DNA from: Diplosphaera chodatii
Taxonomy: Eukaryota > Chlorophyta > Trebouxiophyceae > Prasiolales > Stichococcaceae
Direction: 5' to 3'
Length of the DNA: 64,000 nt
Assembly (NCBI GenBank): GCA_032358165.1
Contig: JAALGY010000054.1
Location: forward strand, 1,860,001-1,924,000
Both the position numbers and the translations under genes were made by a program. The notes under the pieces are model-generated. The model did no database searches. It saw nothing but the letters and a program-made list of their open reading frames with translations, and was not told where the DNA came from. Below, piece after piece: positions 37,294-48,800 of this stretch (the first letter of the stretch is position 1; each line of letters starts with the position of its first letter).

Positions 37294-40200
37294 CTGAATC
37301 AAGCAGTCAGCATCGAGAGGGCACAGCACAGGCGCACCTTATATGTAGGGAGAGGCGGCAAGTTGTCACCAGCCGCCAGCGTGTCCACATCATCCGGCAC
37401 CGGGTTGAGGCGCGGGGTGTACTTGACCTCCTCCTTCAGCTTCTTCAGCTGTGTGGGCCGGCTCTTCGGGTCCTGAAGTGGCATTGAAAGCAGATGCTGG
37501 GCATCAGCGCCACCTGATGCAGCCCTGACAGTACATCGTGCACAGCTGATGAATGACAGCGCATCAGCAGATGCAATGCTCAGGTGCAGCTGCAGCAGCC
37601 TGCCGACGCAGGTGCTGCAAGCAAAACGCCTGCGGGGCTTTTGCAATCTGCAAGTGCGCACCAGGGTTGCGGCGTAGTCGAGCATCTTCTCCGTGGCGTC
37701 GTCGCTGCGGTTGAGCAGCACATCCTCCACGTGCTGCAGCAGCTCCTTATCGATCTGCTCGTACACATCTGCCACGCAGTGCGCCGCGTTGACGATGCCC
37801 ATGTCCATTCCCGCCTGATGGCAGTGAGCGCACCGTTGCTGGCCCTTGCTGAGGCATGAAGGTACAGGCATGCACTCAAGCCTGCGGCAGCTACAGCAGG
37901 CACAACAGGCATTGAACGTGTACGTGCAATGCTGCGAGCGCACCTTGCAGGCATGGTGCAGGAATGCCGAGTGGAAGGCGCGCCGCACGGGCTCATTGCC
38001 TCGGAAGGAGAACGCAATGTTGGAGACACCACCGCTGATCTTGCAGCCTGGGCACACAATGCATTGGTCAGATCCGAACGTTCAGAAGGAAGTACGTGAT
38101 GTCCAGCAGTTTGACTGGCATGTTTGGCACAGTGCACCAGCTAACATGCCAGTGACAATTTCAGCACGATATGCGACCTGTTGGCAGCTTCATACCTGGG
38201 CACAAGCGCTTGATCTCTGTGGTGGCCTCGAAGAAGTCCACTGCATAGTTGTTGTGCTCGGACATGCCGGTGCCAATGGTCAGGATGTTTGGGTCGAAGA
38301 TGACGTCCTGTGGGTTGAACCCAACCACCTCCACCAGCAGCTTGAACGCCCGGCAGCAGATGCGGACCTGCAAGGTCATGAGCCAAGGAGGTGGAGGACC
38401 ACGGCACAGCGGTCAGGGCCACATCCGGCAGGGAACGGCAGGCCATAAGTTCCTAGGGCAGCCGGTAGCCTGGGATGCAGATCGAGCCCATCCTGGCCAC
38501 GTCATAGCAGTGATGCGACAGGGCATACCTTGTCATCACGTGTGGCAGCCTGGCCTTGCTCATCGAAGGCCATCACCACGACGGCTGCGCCATGCCGCTT
38601 CACAATACGTGCGTGGTGACTGCAGGTGCAAACAAACAGGTCAGACATGATGCAGCTAAGTTACACAAGCAGTGCATTTCCTTGCCGCGGCCAGCGGTCA
38701 TCAGGTGTTGCAGCGGCTAAACAGACTCACAGAAAGGCGTCTTCGCCCTCCTTCAGTGAGATGGAGTTGACGATCGCCTTGCCCTGGCAGCACTTGAGCC
38801 CTGCCTCCACGATGGCGAACTTGCTGCTGTCGATCATGAAGGGCACGCGCGACACCTCCGGGTCGGACACCAGCAGGTTGATGAACTTGGTCATGGCTGG
38901 GATGCCGTCGATGAGCCCATCGTCCATGTTGATGTCCAGGATGTGGGCGCCCTGCTCCACCTGCAAGCGTGTCAGATATGACCTTGAGCGCTGGCGGTCT
39001 CACTCAGCTCTGGTTGTATCACACCATCAAGTGATACTTTTGACACCGTCTCGCAACTTCAACCAAGTTGCCAAGTCCGGTGAACGGACCTGCTTGAGTG
39101 CGATGGAGTGCGCCTTGTCATAGTTGCCGTCCACAATGGCCTGCAGGAAGCAACCAGCCTATCGTCCATAGAGCGCATGCCACATGGGCAAGACCGGGCG
39201 CAGCAACACAGCCTGAAATGCTCGACCGGATGCTGCCACTGCGTCCGACCTTTTTGCAGATGCTGGACCCCGCGACATTGCAGCGCTCGCCAATGTAGAG
39301 GAAGGTGGACCGCATGTTCTCGGTGTTCGGCACGTAATCCATTGGCTCGAGGCCGCTGAGCCGCATCAGTGGGTCCGTCCCATGCTTTGGCCGTGCTGGG
39401 TGCCTGCGACAACAAGGCACTGCACTGTGCGAGTTGTTGGCTTTGTCAACGAACGCAAGTGACATGCTGCTGTTTATGATCTGTGGGGTTGCTTGACAAC
39501 TTTGCAGCAAGCATGCATGCATGCATGCAGGTAGCGGAGCCTCACGAGCTGGCCATCTTGACGATGGCGGCAATATGCTCGGGGCGGGAGCCGCAGCAGC
39601 CGCCCAGCGCATTCACCAGGCCCTCATCCACAAACGGCTTCACCTCTGCAGGACACATGCACAATTCCCTGTCTGACACTTGCCAGCCCGGCACAGGGGT
39701 GGCAAGCATTGCCACACATACACCAAGTGCGCCATGCTCTGAAAGGCAGGCATCTCAGTGATGCACCATGCTTTGGGACGACACGGTGCATCAAACAGCA
39801 CCTGCGGCCATCTCGTCGCCCTTCTGGTCGTAGCCGCCCATGGCATTGGGCAGCCCCGCATTGGGGTACGCAAACACATAGCAGTCTGCACACTTCGACA
39901 AGTTGGCAATGTATGGTTTCATGTCCGCAGCGCCAAGTGCGCAATTCAGCCCCACAGCAAATGGCTTGGCCTGTGGAACGAGTGGGTGAAGATGGTCAGC
40001 CCTCCTGTAGCATGTCACACATGTGGTAGCATGGCACAAAACTCAAAAGTCGCATGCAGTAAACATGCCACTCCCATCAGTTGCCCAGCCCACCTGCTGG
40101 ATGGACAGCCAGAAGGCCTCGTTGGTCTGGCCGCTGAGAGTCCGCCCTGACTTGTCCACGATGGTGCCGCTGATGAAGACGGGGATGCGCAGGCCCTTGT

Positions 40201-42460
40201 CCTCGAAGAAGCGCTCCAGGGCGAAGATGGCCGCCTTGGCATTGAGCGTGTCAAAGATGGTCTCCACCAGGAACAGGTCCACGCCGCCGTCGTACAGCGC
40301 CACTGCCTGTTGGCACCGCAGAGCAATAAATTCTCGACTGCATCCCCTTGTATGTGAAGTCACTCAGGACACATGTCTAACTCGTCAACTTTCGGTGCAT
40401 GTGAGCAACCGAGCCCCTGAGCTGACGAACCTGAGCATAGTATGCCTCCTCGATCTCGTCGTAGGTGCAGCCGCGGAAGGCCGGGTTTTCGACGCTGGGC
40501 GACACCGACAGCGTCTTGCTGGTGGGGCCGATGGCGCCAGACACGAATTTGACCGACCCTGGGTGTGCTTCCATGTATGCCTTGGTGCACTTCTTCGCCA
40601 GCTGGGCTGCCGTCTTGTTGATCAGGTACACCTATGCAGATATTCGGCAGACACTTCAGCACATGCTGATCTGTTGCAGACAAACAGCATGGAAAAGAAA
40701 GTGGTAGAGATGGAGTTTCACCTCTTCTGGAATGTCCAGCTCATAATCGCCCTGGCTGATGGTGGTGCCATTGAATGTGTTGGTCTCAAGGATGTCAGCA
40801 CCCGCCTCCAGGAAAGCCATGTGAATCTCCTCGATCACCTGCAGCAATCAGAAGCTGACTCCCTGGATGGTCTGTGGAACAGCTTGATCTTGGCCAGCAC
40901 ATGATCTGCCATCTCCACAACCTACTCCTCTCCAAAGTCCGGCCAAAGCGCACAGGTTCACCGGAGCCTACCTGCGGCTTGGTGATGACCAGCAGGTCGT
41001 TGTTACCCTTGAGCTCTTTGTGGTGGTTGGCATACCGCTCACCCCTGTAATCCTCCTCCTCAAGCCTGTCAGGCACGAAATCACGGTGTCAATAGCTGCC
41101 CTGCTCCTCTGTGTGCATCCGTGCCAACAACACAGCAGAACAGGCTGCTGCAGCTGCACCGCCACACTCACTTGTACTTCTGGATGGAGGTGCCCATCGC
41201 GCCATCAATGTAGGCAATACGGGACTGAAACAATGCCTCCAGCTGTCCAAACACAGGAGATCGCTGCAGCGGGTCCACCCATGCCTTGTAGCCGGGCACC
41301 TCCACCACAATCTGTGCGCATCATTGTCATGACGACTCGAAATGCACTGTTGGCAAAGATACAGAATTGTGATCCAGTGCACGATCCCACTGCACAGGGC
41401 CTGGTAGGCACAGATATCAGCAGCTTACTGGTGGACTGTCTGCAACCGGCACATCCGCAGGTAGCGGCTCTGGTACCGGTGCCGGCTCATGAATGCTGCC
41501 GTTCGCTGTAGGCGTGGCCTCTGCTGTCTTTCCTGCTGCAAAGGCTGCTGCGGCTGCCGCTGCGCCAGCGCCTGCCGCCGCCGCTGCTGTTGCTGTGTTT
41601 CCTGCTGCCACAGAATCAGCTGACTGAGGGGCGGCCTCGCCGTTTTCATGCGGCTCTGTGGCCAGCGCGGCGTCTGTGCCCCTCGTCGCCGCACCAGCCG
41701 CTGCCGCCGATGGCTGCTCCTGCTCCAGCTCTGCGGTGTCTGCAGGGAGGCCGGGCTGCGGGGCCAGGGCGCCTGCTGGCTCGCTCAGCACAGCCTCCTT
41801 CGCCGCGGCCGCTGTCCTGTCGGCCTCCTCAGCCGCCTGGGGCCTCGCTGCCGAGTCTGCTGGCTGTGCTGGGCCGGCGGCTGCCGGCGGCACCCTCCTT
41901 GCTGCAGGAGGAGCGGCGTGCCCCTGCCTGCCAGCTGCAGCAGGCAGGAGGCTATCCTCTGCTGTGTCTGCTGCCAAGCCTGCACGGACCACAAAATAGC
42001 AAATGCATGCAGCAGTGCATTGTCAGAGCCTGTGCTGCCCAACAATGCTCAAAAGTGTACTGCTGCAATGCTGGTGCTCCTCATTTGTCATGCACACCGC
42101 ACAGCCACCCACCTGACTGCCGCTGGTGCTGCTGCTGCTGCTGTGCGCCTCCGAGCCGAGGCTGCAACAAGATGCCCGCCTGTGCGTGCAATGCACACCA
42201 TCTTGGCTATGCAGCACCTTCCTTGCAAGCAGTCACCACTGCAGCGCATGCACATGCCACAGCTGCTGTGGCCATGAACGGACGCTCACCGTCGCAAGCA
42301 CGAGTACAAGGATAACATACGGCAGCGCCGTGATCAGCAGCGGCCTGAGCAGCAGCGCCGCTGGGTAGAGTGCTGCCATAGCGCCAGCGGCCCACGCTGG
42401 ATGTGCTTGGACCCATGCAATGAGCTTCTGCACATCTGGGGGCGCAGTGGACTGCGCCAT
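29085..42460 (-). CDS. METH: Giant cobalamin-dependent methionine synthase with a duplicated homocysteine-folate half
   Basis: Transfers a methyl group from methyl-tetrahydrofolate to homocysteine through cobalamin. Read 5' to 3' on the minus strand it has: N-terminal hydrophobic exon and Ala/Pro-rich linker (42460-41429); module A, homocysteine and folate domains plus the start of the cap (41311-37338); a 44-nt intron, a 21-nt exon (37293-37273) and an 86-nt intron; then module B with homocysteine, folate, cap, cobalamin and AdoMet-activation domains, ending LSPMLNYEP and TGA at 29087-29085. Codon phase is kept at every junction I checked, including the linker-to-A and A-to-B joints. Module A has no in-frame ATG near its start, which supports the upstream exons being part of the gene. 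The predicted protein is around 2,200 residues, against roughly 1,250 for an ordinary METH. The alternative is two adjacent genes, with module B starting at the ATG at 37290. Confidence 0.8.
37338..41311 (-). other. METH module A: extra homocysteine + folate domains without cobalamin domain
   Basis: Fourteen exons, all intact. The homocysteine domain starts [17 protein letters not shown] and contains [47 protein letters not shown] and the zinc cysteines in GLNCALGA and [12 protein letters not shown]. The folate domain has [80 protein letters not shown] and AGMDMGIVN. The module stops in the cap region ([17 protein letters not shown]) plus a linker ending LPPLPTYK at 37338. It has no cobalamin-binding DxHxxG and no activation domain, so by itself it could not complete a cycle without a partner cobalamin domain. 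Confidence 0.85.
41429..42460 (-). other. METH N-terminal anchor-like exon and linker
   Basis: Sub-part of the METH gene model. The first exon starts with ATG at 42460 ([18 protein letters not shown]) and contains a strongly hydrophobic stretch of about 35 residues ([19 protein letters not shown], then [10 protein letters not shown]). A GTGAGC donor joins in phase 0 to a small Gln-rich exon, which joins in phase 1 to a long exon of Ala, Pro, Glu and Ser running to 41429 (ending [11 protein letters not shown]). There a GTAAGC donor, intron 41428-41312, fuses it in phase 0 to module A. If that donor were not used, the frame would stop three residues later at a TGA (41417), making a separate short membrane protein. 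Confidence 0.5.
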
Positions 42461-43148
42461 GGTGTGGCTGAAGCTGCTCTGTGTGAGGTTGATCTACATG
42501 GTCAGTGCGTCCTGCAACGGGTGCTAATGTTATGGGTTTCACTCATTTATTCACACACATCGCAGGCTGCAACTTTATGATCTCGGGCTTCAACGTGCTA
42601 CAGCAAGGTCCGCTACTCAGGAATCAAGAGCGCTGCTGTATTGCATGTCATGGGTCGAAACACCCGATTTTGCCTGGTCTGCCCGCACCCCCGCAGCTGC
42701 AACTATTGCCAGCACGAACGTCACGCTTCGATAGGCAGAATTTGGTTGGTTTTGGCCCCATCAAGTGTCCAAGGCCACCCCTTTGCAGATGTCCGGCTCT
42801 GGACGCAGCTCGAGCTCTCGCCAGTGCGCCTGCACTTGGTGTAGGGCCGAAGGGCCGTCCTGACAAAGCTACACTTGCTGCTCGGAACACGCCTTACGGG
42901 TCGCGCAGCGTTGGGCTTGCATTGCATTACACGGGCAAGTCCGTGGCGTTTCTGTTGGATGCACACAAGCAGTGCTTGAACTTCAAACTCAGCAGCAGCG
43001 TGCTCGACTGCAATAGTGGCACTATCAGCAACACGTCGCAAATTGTCAACCAAACGATCGACACCGCCGTCGCAGGGTACTGGTGTCTCTTTATTCCATC
43101 TTGAGTCGTGATACCTTGCCCAGGTGCACCCGGGTGTACACGTCAAGC
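42461..43148. promoter_or_regulatory. Divergent intergenic region (METH / mitochondrial carrier)
   Basis: About 690 bp between the METH start codon on the minus strand and the carrier start codon on the plus strand. A plus-strand open frame of about 200 codons (42505-43104) crosses it but has no recognisable domain. No B12 or folate control element could be assigned. Confidence 0.4.
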
Positions 43149-45280
43149 ATGGCGGCCCACGGCCGCCGCAAGGCCGTCAGCAGCGCAGCGGGCATCAAGG
43201 GTGTGCAATCAGAATCTGCTCAGCCCAGCAGCCGGGGCCTGCACAGCGGCGCCATCGATGGCGGCATGGCGCAGCCGCTGGACAGCACGCGGGCGGGAAC
43301 GCTCGGGGCTCTGGGCGCAACTGCCGGCGGCGTCGCCGCCGCCGGTGCTCTTGGACAGCAGGCAGCATCGCAGCCCAGACGCAGCGGTGCGGCGGAGGGG
43401 TGGCAGCAGGCCGAGGAAACTGGCAAGCTGCTGGCGGCCGGCGGCGTCGCGGGGGCGGTGTCCAAGTCGGCCACCGCTCCGCTTGCGCGGTTGACCATCC
43501 TGTACCAGGTGTGGTGACTCAGGCATCCTCCAGTCCTCCTGTGGCGAAGCCTTGCAAGCATTGACAGCGTCGTTTGCACAGTACCACCTGCTGGTGGGAT
43601 GCCAGCGGCTGCGGCCTCCAACAGTGTCGCCATGTCTCTTTGCATGCATCCCAAACGGCCGCACAACTTTCACCGCCGATGACACAATGTCGAGCCGACG
43701 GTTCTGCCTGAGCAGGTGCAAGGGTTTGCGGCCAGCGGCGTGGGGTCGCAGCCTGGTGCGGTGCAGCCGCCCAGCCTGCGGCAGGCCTTTACCGCCATCG
43801 TGCGCAACGAGGGCATTGCGGCCTTGTGGAAGGGCAACGGCGCCACGATCGTGCATCGACTGCCATACTCAGCCATCAACTTCTGGGCGTATGAGCGGCT
43901 CACGGTGCAGTCCCTTGGCCTCAGAGTCAATGGTGCACTCCGCCAGTTCACTGCTGGCAGGAACCCTCTGATGCAGAGACAATGTGCGCTGTGTGGAAGT
44001 CTGTGATGTCTGATGCAGGAACTGTGGAATGCGACGCTGCCTCCGCAACAGCGAGGTCACTCGCACAGCATGGATGTTGCGCGGCGGCTGCTTGCAGGCG
44101 GCGCTGCCGGGATGTGTGCCTGCACAGTGGTGAGCGTCAGCTGGAATCACGTGTGGCCAGATGTGTCATCTGTACTATTTCGCAGACCAGCCATCCTATG
44201 CCTGTCATGGTGTGGCATGTCTCACCTGACCATCGCATGCCACATGAGGATCGTCAACAGGATGGTTTGCTGCCAGCAGGCATACCCGCTAGACCTGCTG
44301 CGCACCCGGCTTGCTGCCCAGACGACCAGCAGTTACTACAGCGGCATCACACGCAGCCTGGCGACGATCGTCCGGGATGAGGGCTTTGGGGGGTTGTATC
44401 GTGGGTTGGGGGCCACCCTGATACAGGTACGACTGGCTCCCAGCTTTCCTAGCTCTGGGATGCATCCTTGCAGGCCTTCTGGCCAGCCGATTCTGCACGT
44501 GGCTGCAGTGGCGTTGCAATTGCTGTGATGGGGTGAGGTTGGAAGTACATGCCGCAGCGCTGCTTTCGAGCACTCGTGTCGACTTGCCAAACCCTGCACT
44601 GCAGGTGGGTCCCAGCCTGGCCATCAACTACTGCGCGTATGAGACGTCGCGGTCGGTGTGGCTGTCGCACTCCGACCTGCAGTCGCCCACCGTGGTCATG
44701 AGCCTGCTGTGCGGCAGCTTCGCGGGGCTGGTGTCCTCCACGGCGACCTTCCCGCTGGACCTGGCCCGCCGCCGCATGCAGGTATGACATCTGCCGATCA
44801 TGGCCTGCTGTGGCACCACTTGATGCTCTGACCTGCAGACCCGTATGCTGTCACTGTTTCCATTCAGGCATGCAGCTGCAACTGCTGAGCTGAGTGCGTC
44901 CAGTCAGCTGACAGATGGGTTTGTGCATGCCGCAGTTGCAAGGGCAGCACGGGAAGTGCGACAAGCGGTGCAGCTATCCTGAGGTCTTCCGCCAGATCTA
45001 TGCGCAGCGGGGCCTGCCGGGCTTGTATGCTGGCATCATCCCCGAATAAAGTGGTGCCCGGAGTTGCCATCGCCTTCTGCTCATATGAGGTAGGACCACA
45101 TTTCCATTTCGACAACTAAGCTATCTGCCACTTCTTCTTGACTGTCACCCCTTGCAGGGACAGCGAATGCCATGCGTTCCTGATTGTGGAGTTGATGCTA
45201 CTGTACTGATCTTCCTTTTGCTGCATGCGCAGTTGATGAAGAAGATGCTGGGCGTGCAAACCAACATCACAAACCGCTGA
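43149..45280 (+). CDS. Mitochondrial carrier family protein with a frame break near the C-terminus
   Basis: Six-helix solute carrier (SLC25 type). The ATG at 43149 opens a basic Ala/Ser/Gly-rich extension. Repeat 1 has KLLAAGGVAGAVSKSATAPL and LARLTILYQ, then IVRNEGIAALWKGNGATIVH and YSAINFWAYERLT. Repeat 2 has LLAGGAAGMCACTV and AYPLDLLRTRLAAQ, then IVRDEGFGGLYRGLGATLIQ and GPSLAINYCAYE. Repeat 3 has CGSFAGLVSSTATFPLDLAR and RGLPGLYAGIIPE. There an in-frame TAA (45047-45049) interrupts the protein, while KVVPGVAIAFCSYE continues immediately in another frame, followed by a last exon LMKKMLGVQTN ending at 45280. Relatives have two tyrosines between IIPE and KVVPG, so about five bases seem to be missing. 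The pattern is closest to the plant At3g53940/At2g37890-type carriers. Substrate is not assigned. Confidence 0.85.
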
Positions 45281-45886
45281 TGCCGCATGCTGGCGGCGTG
45301 CCCTTGGAGCATTGTGCTAGTGGCGCTGGGGGTTGACAGCATCTGCACAGGACAAATGACCAACATGTTCCTGTAGGCAGCTGCTGCAGAGGCAGCAGCT
45401 TCAGGTCTGCCAGAGACATACAGAGGTGTTAGGGTCATGGCTGCGTCTTGTGGTAAACCCTGCAGCGTTGCATGTCCTGCAATTCTTTTTAGCATGCATG
45501 CACAATGGCTTAGTGATGGGGCAGTGCTGTTGCATTCTTTGAGCCAGGTGGTCCTTGCCTGCTTGCTCACCCGCAGAACTCGGTTCTGTAGCATTTTCAG
45601 TCTGCCAGCAGCGGTACTGCCGCAGGAACCTGCCTTGCTCGGTTCAGTGCATCTGGAACATCTGTTGCATGTGCTCTTCATGTTGCTGACAAGCTAATGT
45701 TCTGTAAGGTTTTAGGCCGACACATGCAGGAGACACTCGTCGGCAAGGTCTGCCAGGGCATTCACCAACCAGACACCAGACTGCCTTACAGCTTGTTACA
45801 GCTTGCCGTGCAAGAGGTCAACTTCCGAGAGTCGTCATGTAACAAAGGTCACTCGCTCACTGCATGCTCGTTACTGTGCCCCACCA
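45281..45886. other. Intergenic, convergent 3' ends
   Basis: Lies between the plus-strand carrier and the minus-strand PPR-like gene. A TGTAA at 45703-45707 is a candidate polyadenylation signal for the carrier, about 420 bp after its stop. No coding motif was recognised. Confidence 0.45.
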
Positions 45887-48800
45887 TCAAAACCCCCAAT
45901 CATCATCGGATGAGGCATACAGCGGCTGTGGCGGGCCCTGATGCTGGGCAGCACGCATCCATGCAGCATCGTGCGACCACCGGGTCCTTTCACCATCTGG
46001 CAGCATCGCCAGTACCTGCGGTAGCAGACATGGGCATGCATGTCAACATGGACATCAGCGATCGCAAGGCTGCAATACATTGGGTGAGCCGACATCGATC
46101 GGCAGGCTAAGCAAACGCATGCCTGCTGAGCAAAATCGCCATTGCGCATGTAGCGTGCTGCAGACATGAGCAGTGCCCACGAGTATCTGTTGGGCTCGAT
46201 GCCCTTTGCCGGCAGGTCCTGCGGCATCGGGTGAGCCTAGTTCGGGTTATGGTGCACTACGACAAAATGCAACAGCTTGCTGACAGTGGATGTGCAATTT
46301 AGTGGTTGGTTCACTAAATCTCGGACAATATCTAGTGCACAGTGCCTCCTGTCGCACCTGCAGGATTGCCACAGCGCCTGCAAGGTCACCCGCATGGCAG
46401 TGCACCCGCATAAGCTGGTTCTCAACATGCACGTTCGTTTGCACGCCGGCTCCTGCAGCATGATGCAAACAGGGCCATGGGTATGCGTCTCAAAAGTCGT
46501 GCGCGGCACTCACCATGCATTCAAGACCCCTGTGACGACGAGCATGAATGCATATGTGCACGCAGTATGTGCAACATGTAGTGCTGCAGCAACGCACCAA
46601 GCATCTGTGCATGCAGGTTCTGTGCGCGCTGCAGCGCTTTGCTGGGCGTGCCATCCTTGCCGCTGGCGCATGCGGATATCAGGGATGCATACAGATGAGC
46701 GCCCAGTGGCACACTGCGCTCCGCTATCAGCCTCTGCAAAGCGCAGCACAGAGCATAGGATCAGGATAGGTATAAAACTGACATGAGCAGGGGTACACTG
46801 ATGGTGGGAGCACCTGAGGCGGCAGCAGCCGCATGTTGCAAGCAAACCCGCAGCAGCTGATACCAGCCATTCATGGTGTGCGACACATGTTCATGTCCTC
46901 ACTTTCGATGTTCTCCGTTCTCAGTGCGAGTGCAATAACCACCTCGATGCTGGCGATGGCAGGCGTGTCGAATGTGCGGACAGCCGCCACCAGGGCCGCG
47001 CCGTAGGCAGGCGCCTGCGCCACAGGCGGGCCACCTGCGCCCGCCACCCAGCCGCCGGCCCTCTGCAGCAGCGCCACTGCCTCCCCGGCCTCGTTCAGGG
47101 CGCCGTACGCCTGCAAGCAGGTGGACCTCACGTGCTGCAACTGCCGAGGCTGACACTCGGCTTCTGATGCTATCCCCGGCCAGCAGACCCTGCATGACGG
47201 GTGGAATCATGCACAGACATATCACGACCAAGGCGTTGAACGGGTTGCACCTTTATCAGCGAGGTGAGCGTGGCGGGCGAGTGCTTCAGCTGCAGGGCGT
47301 CAAAGTCGTGAACCCAGCCCTGAAGTAGTGCCAGGGGCTCCTGCAGGCGCAGAGCAGCCTCATCCCCAAACCCTCCAACAGGGGGTGTGCAGCTGCATGT
47401 TCAAAAAGGCACTCGGGGGCATGATGTGTCACTGCCGTTTCACGCTTGGCTCCACACCTGGCGCTCCTGCAGCCACAGCTGCTGTTGCACAAAGGCATCC
47501 TGCTCGTCTGCCTCCATCGCAAAGCCCGGGGCAGCAGGCTGCTGCTGCTGCTGCTGCTGCTCGTTACGGGAAGCTGCGAAAGAGTCGTCCGTGTGACTGT
47601 CAGCTGCCAATCTGTCAGCAGCCTGGCCAACGCCGCCGCCGCTGCTGCCACCAATCTCGCTGCCCATGGCACCCTCCACATTGCTGCCACCTGCTTCCAG
47701 GCTGACTTGGCCGGCTGCCGCATGCTCCACATCAACTTCGGGGTCAAGTTGCAGCGCAAAGCCCTCGTCACTGGCTTCACCAAACCGGCGCCTGTGCCAT
47801 GCTGCCCCCGCAGCGGCAGCGCACTGGAACAGCGCACAAAAGGTGGCCTGCAGCGGAACATGCACACCTCACGCATTACAGGGCACCACCAGCCTGCAGA
47901 ATGATGCCAGCGTGCAAAAAGCGTGCTGTGTATCAGATGAGCCGACCTTGGAAGAGCAGATTACGACGACAAGCGACCAGTGATGTACCTGGTTTGGTGG
48001 CACGCCACGCTCCACCATGCTGGTGTACAGCTGCTGCGCGAGGGCCGCATCACCAGTGGCCGCCGCAGCCCCCAGTAGTGCAGTGTACACGTGCGGCTGC
48101 TCGTCCCCAATGCCTGCCGACATGCGCCACCATGCTTGCTCAATTCCAGTGGTCAATCGATCCTGATATGGAGTGGCCAACACACGTGTACTGCAAGAGT
48201 GCTGGTGCCTGGTGGGCTCACAAATTGGGATCAGGAATTGGGATGGCCAGCATGCCAATCGAGATGCTGCTGGGCACAGCTACCAGCCCCTGGGCTCATG
48301 CGCATGGGGGCGCACTTCTAGGTGCTATCCCTTTGAGCGCGTCATGTATCGTGCAAGTAGATGAAGCGGGACTGCACCTGCTTCCACCATGTGGTCCAGG
48401 ATGCCCAGGGCCCGCTGCATGTCACCGGCCTGCGCATAGCCCCGTGTCAGCGCAGCGTAGGTGTAGCCGTCCCCTGGGATGCCTGCGGCGAGTGACAATC
48501 CGCAATATCACCTTGTGACAATCGCAATGCAACCTGACGGTTTACGCTGTGGATCGGAATGTGCTCAACCATGCTCTCTGTAAACCTCTCTGCCAAGGGT
48601 GCAGGGTGGCCATGCACCGTCAAGGCAGTGAAGCGACGATGGCCAGGCTAGCTACTAATGCCACGCAAGGCTCGCCTGCCAGCAGCATGTCCTCGAAGAA
48701 GTCATCAAGAACAGCAGGGTCGACGCGCGCATTCACAGCTGCCCGAAGCGCTGCGTTCCACACGTTTGGCTCCACCAGATGACCCGCCTGCACAGCCAGG

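Noticed and set aside
39510..39530. Short repeat of the CATG type as a possible regulatory element
   Set aside because: It is a small microsatellite inside a METH intron, with nothing to suggest function.
37338..41311. METH module A as a pseudogene or assembly duplication
   Set aside because: All its exons are open, keep splice phase and catalytic residues, and the introns differ clearly from those of module B, so neither decay nor a duplicated read stretch fits.
42505..43104. Plus-strand open frame of about 200 codons upstream of the carrier
   Set aside because: It lies in a divergent promoter region and shows no domain, signal or repeat to support coding.
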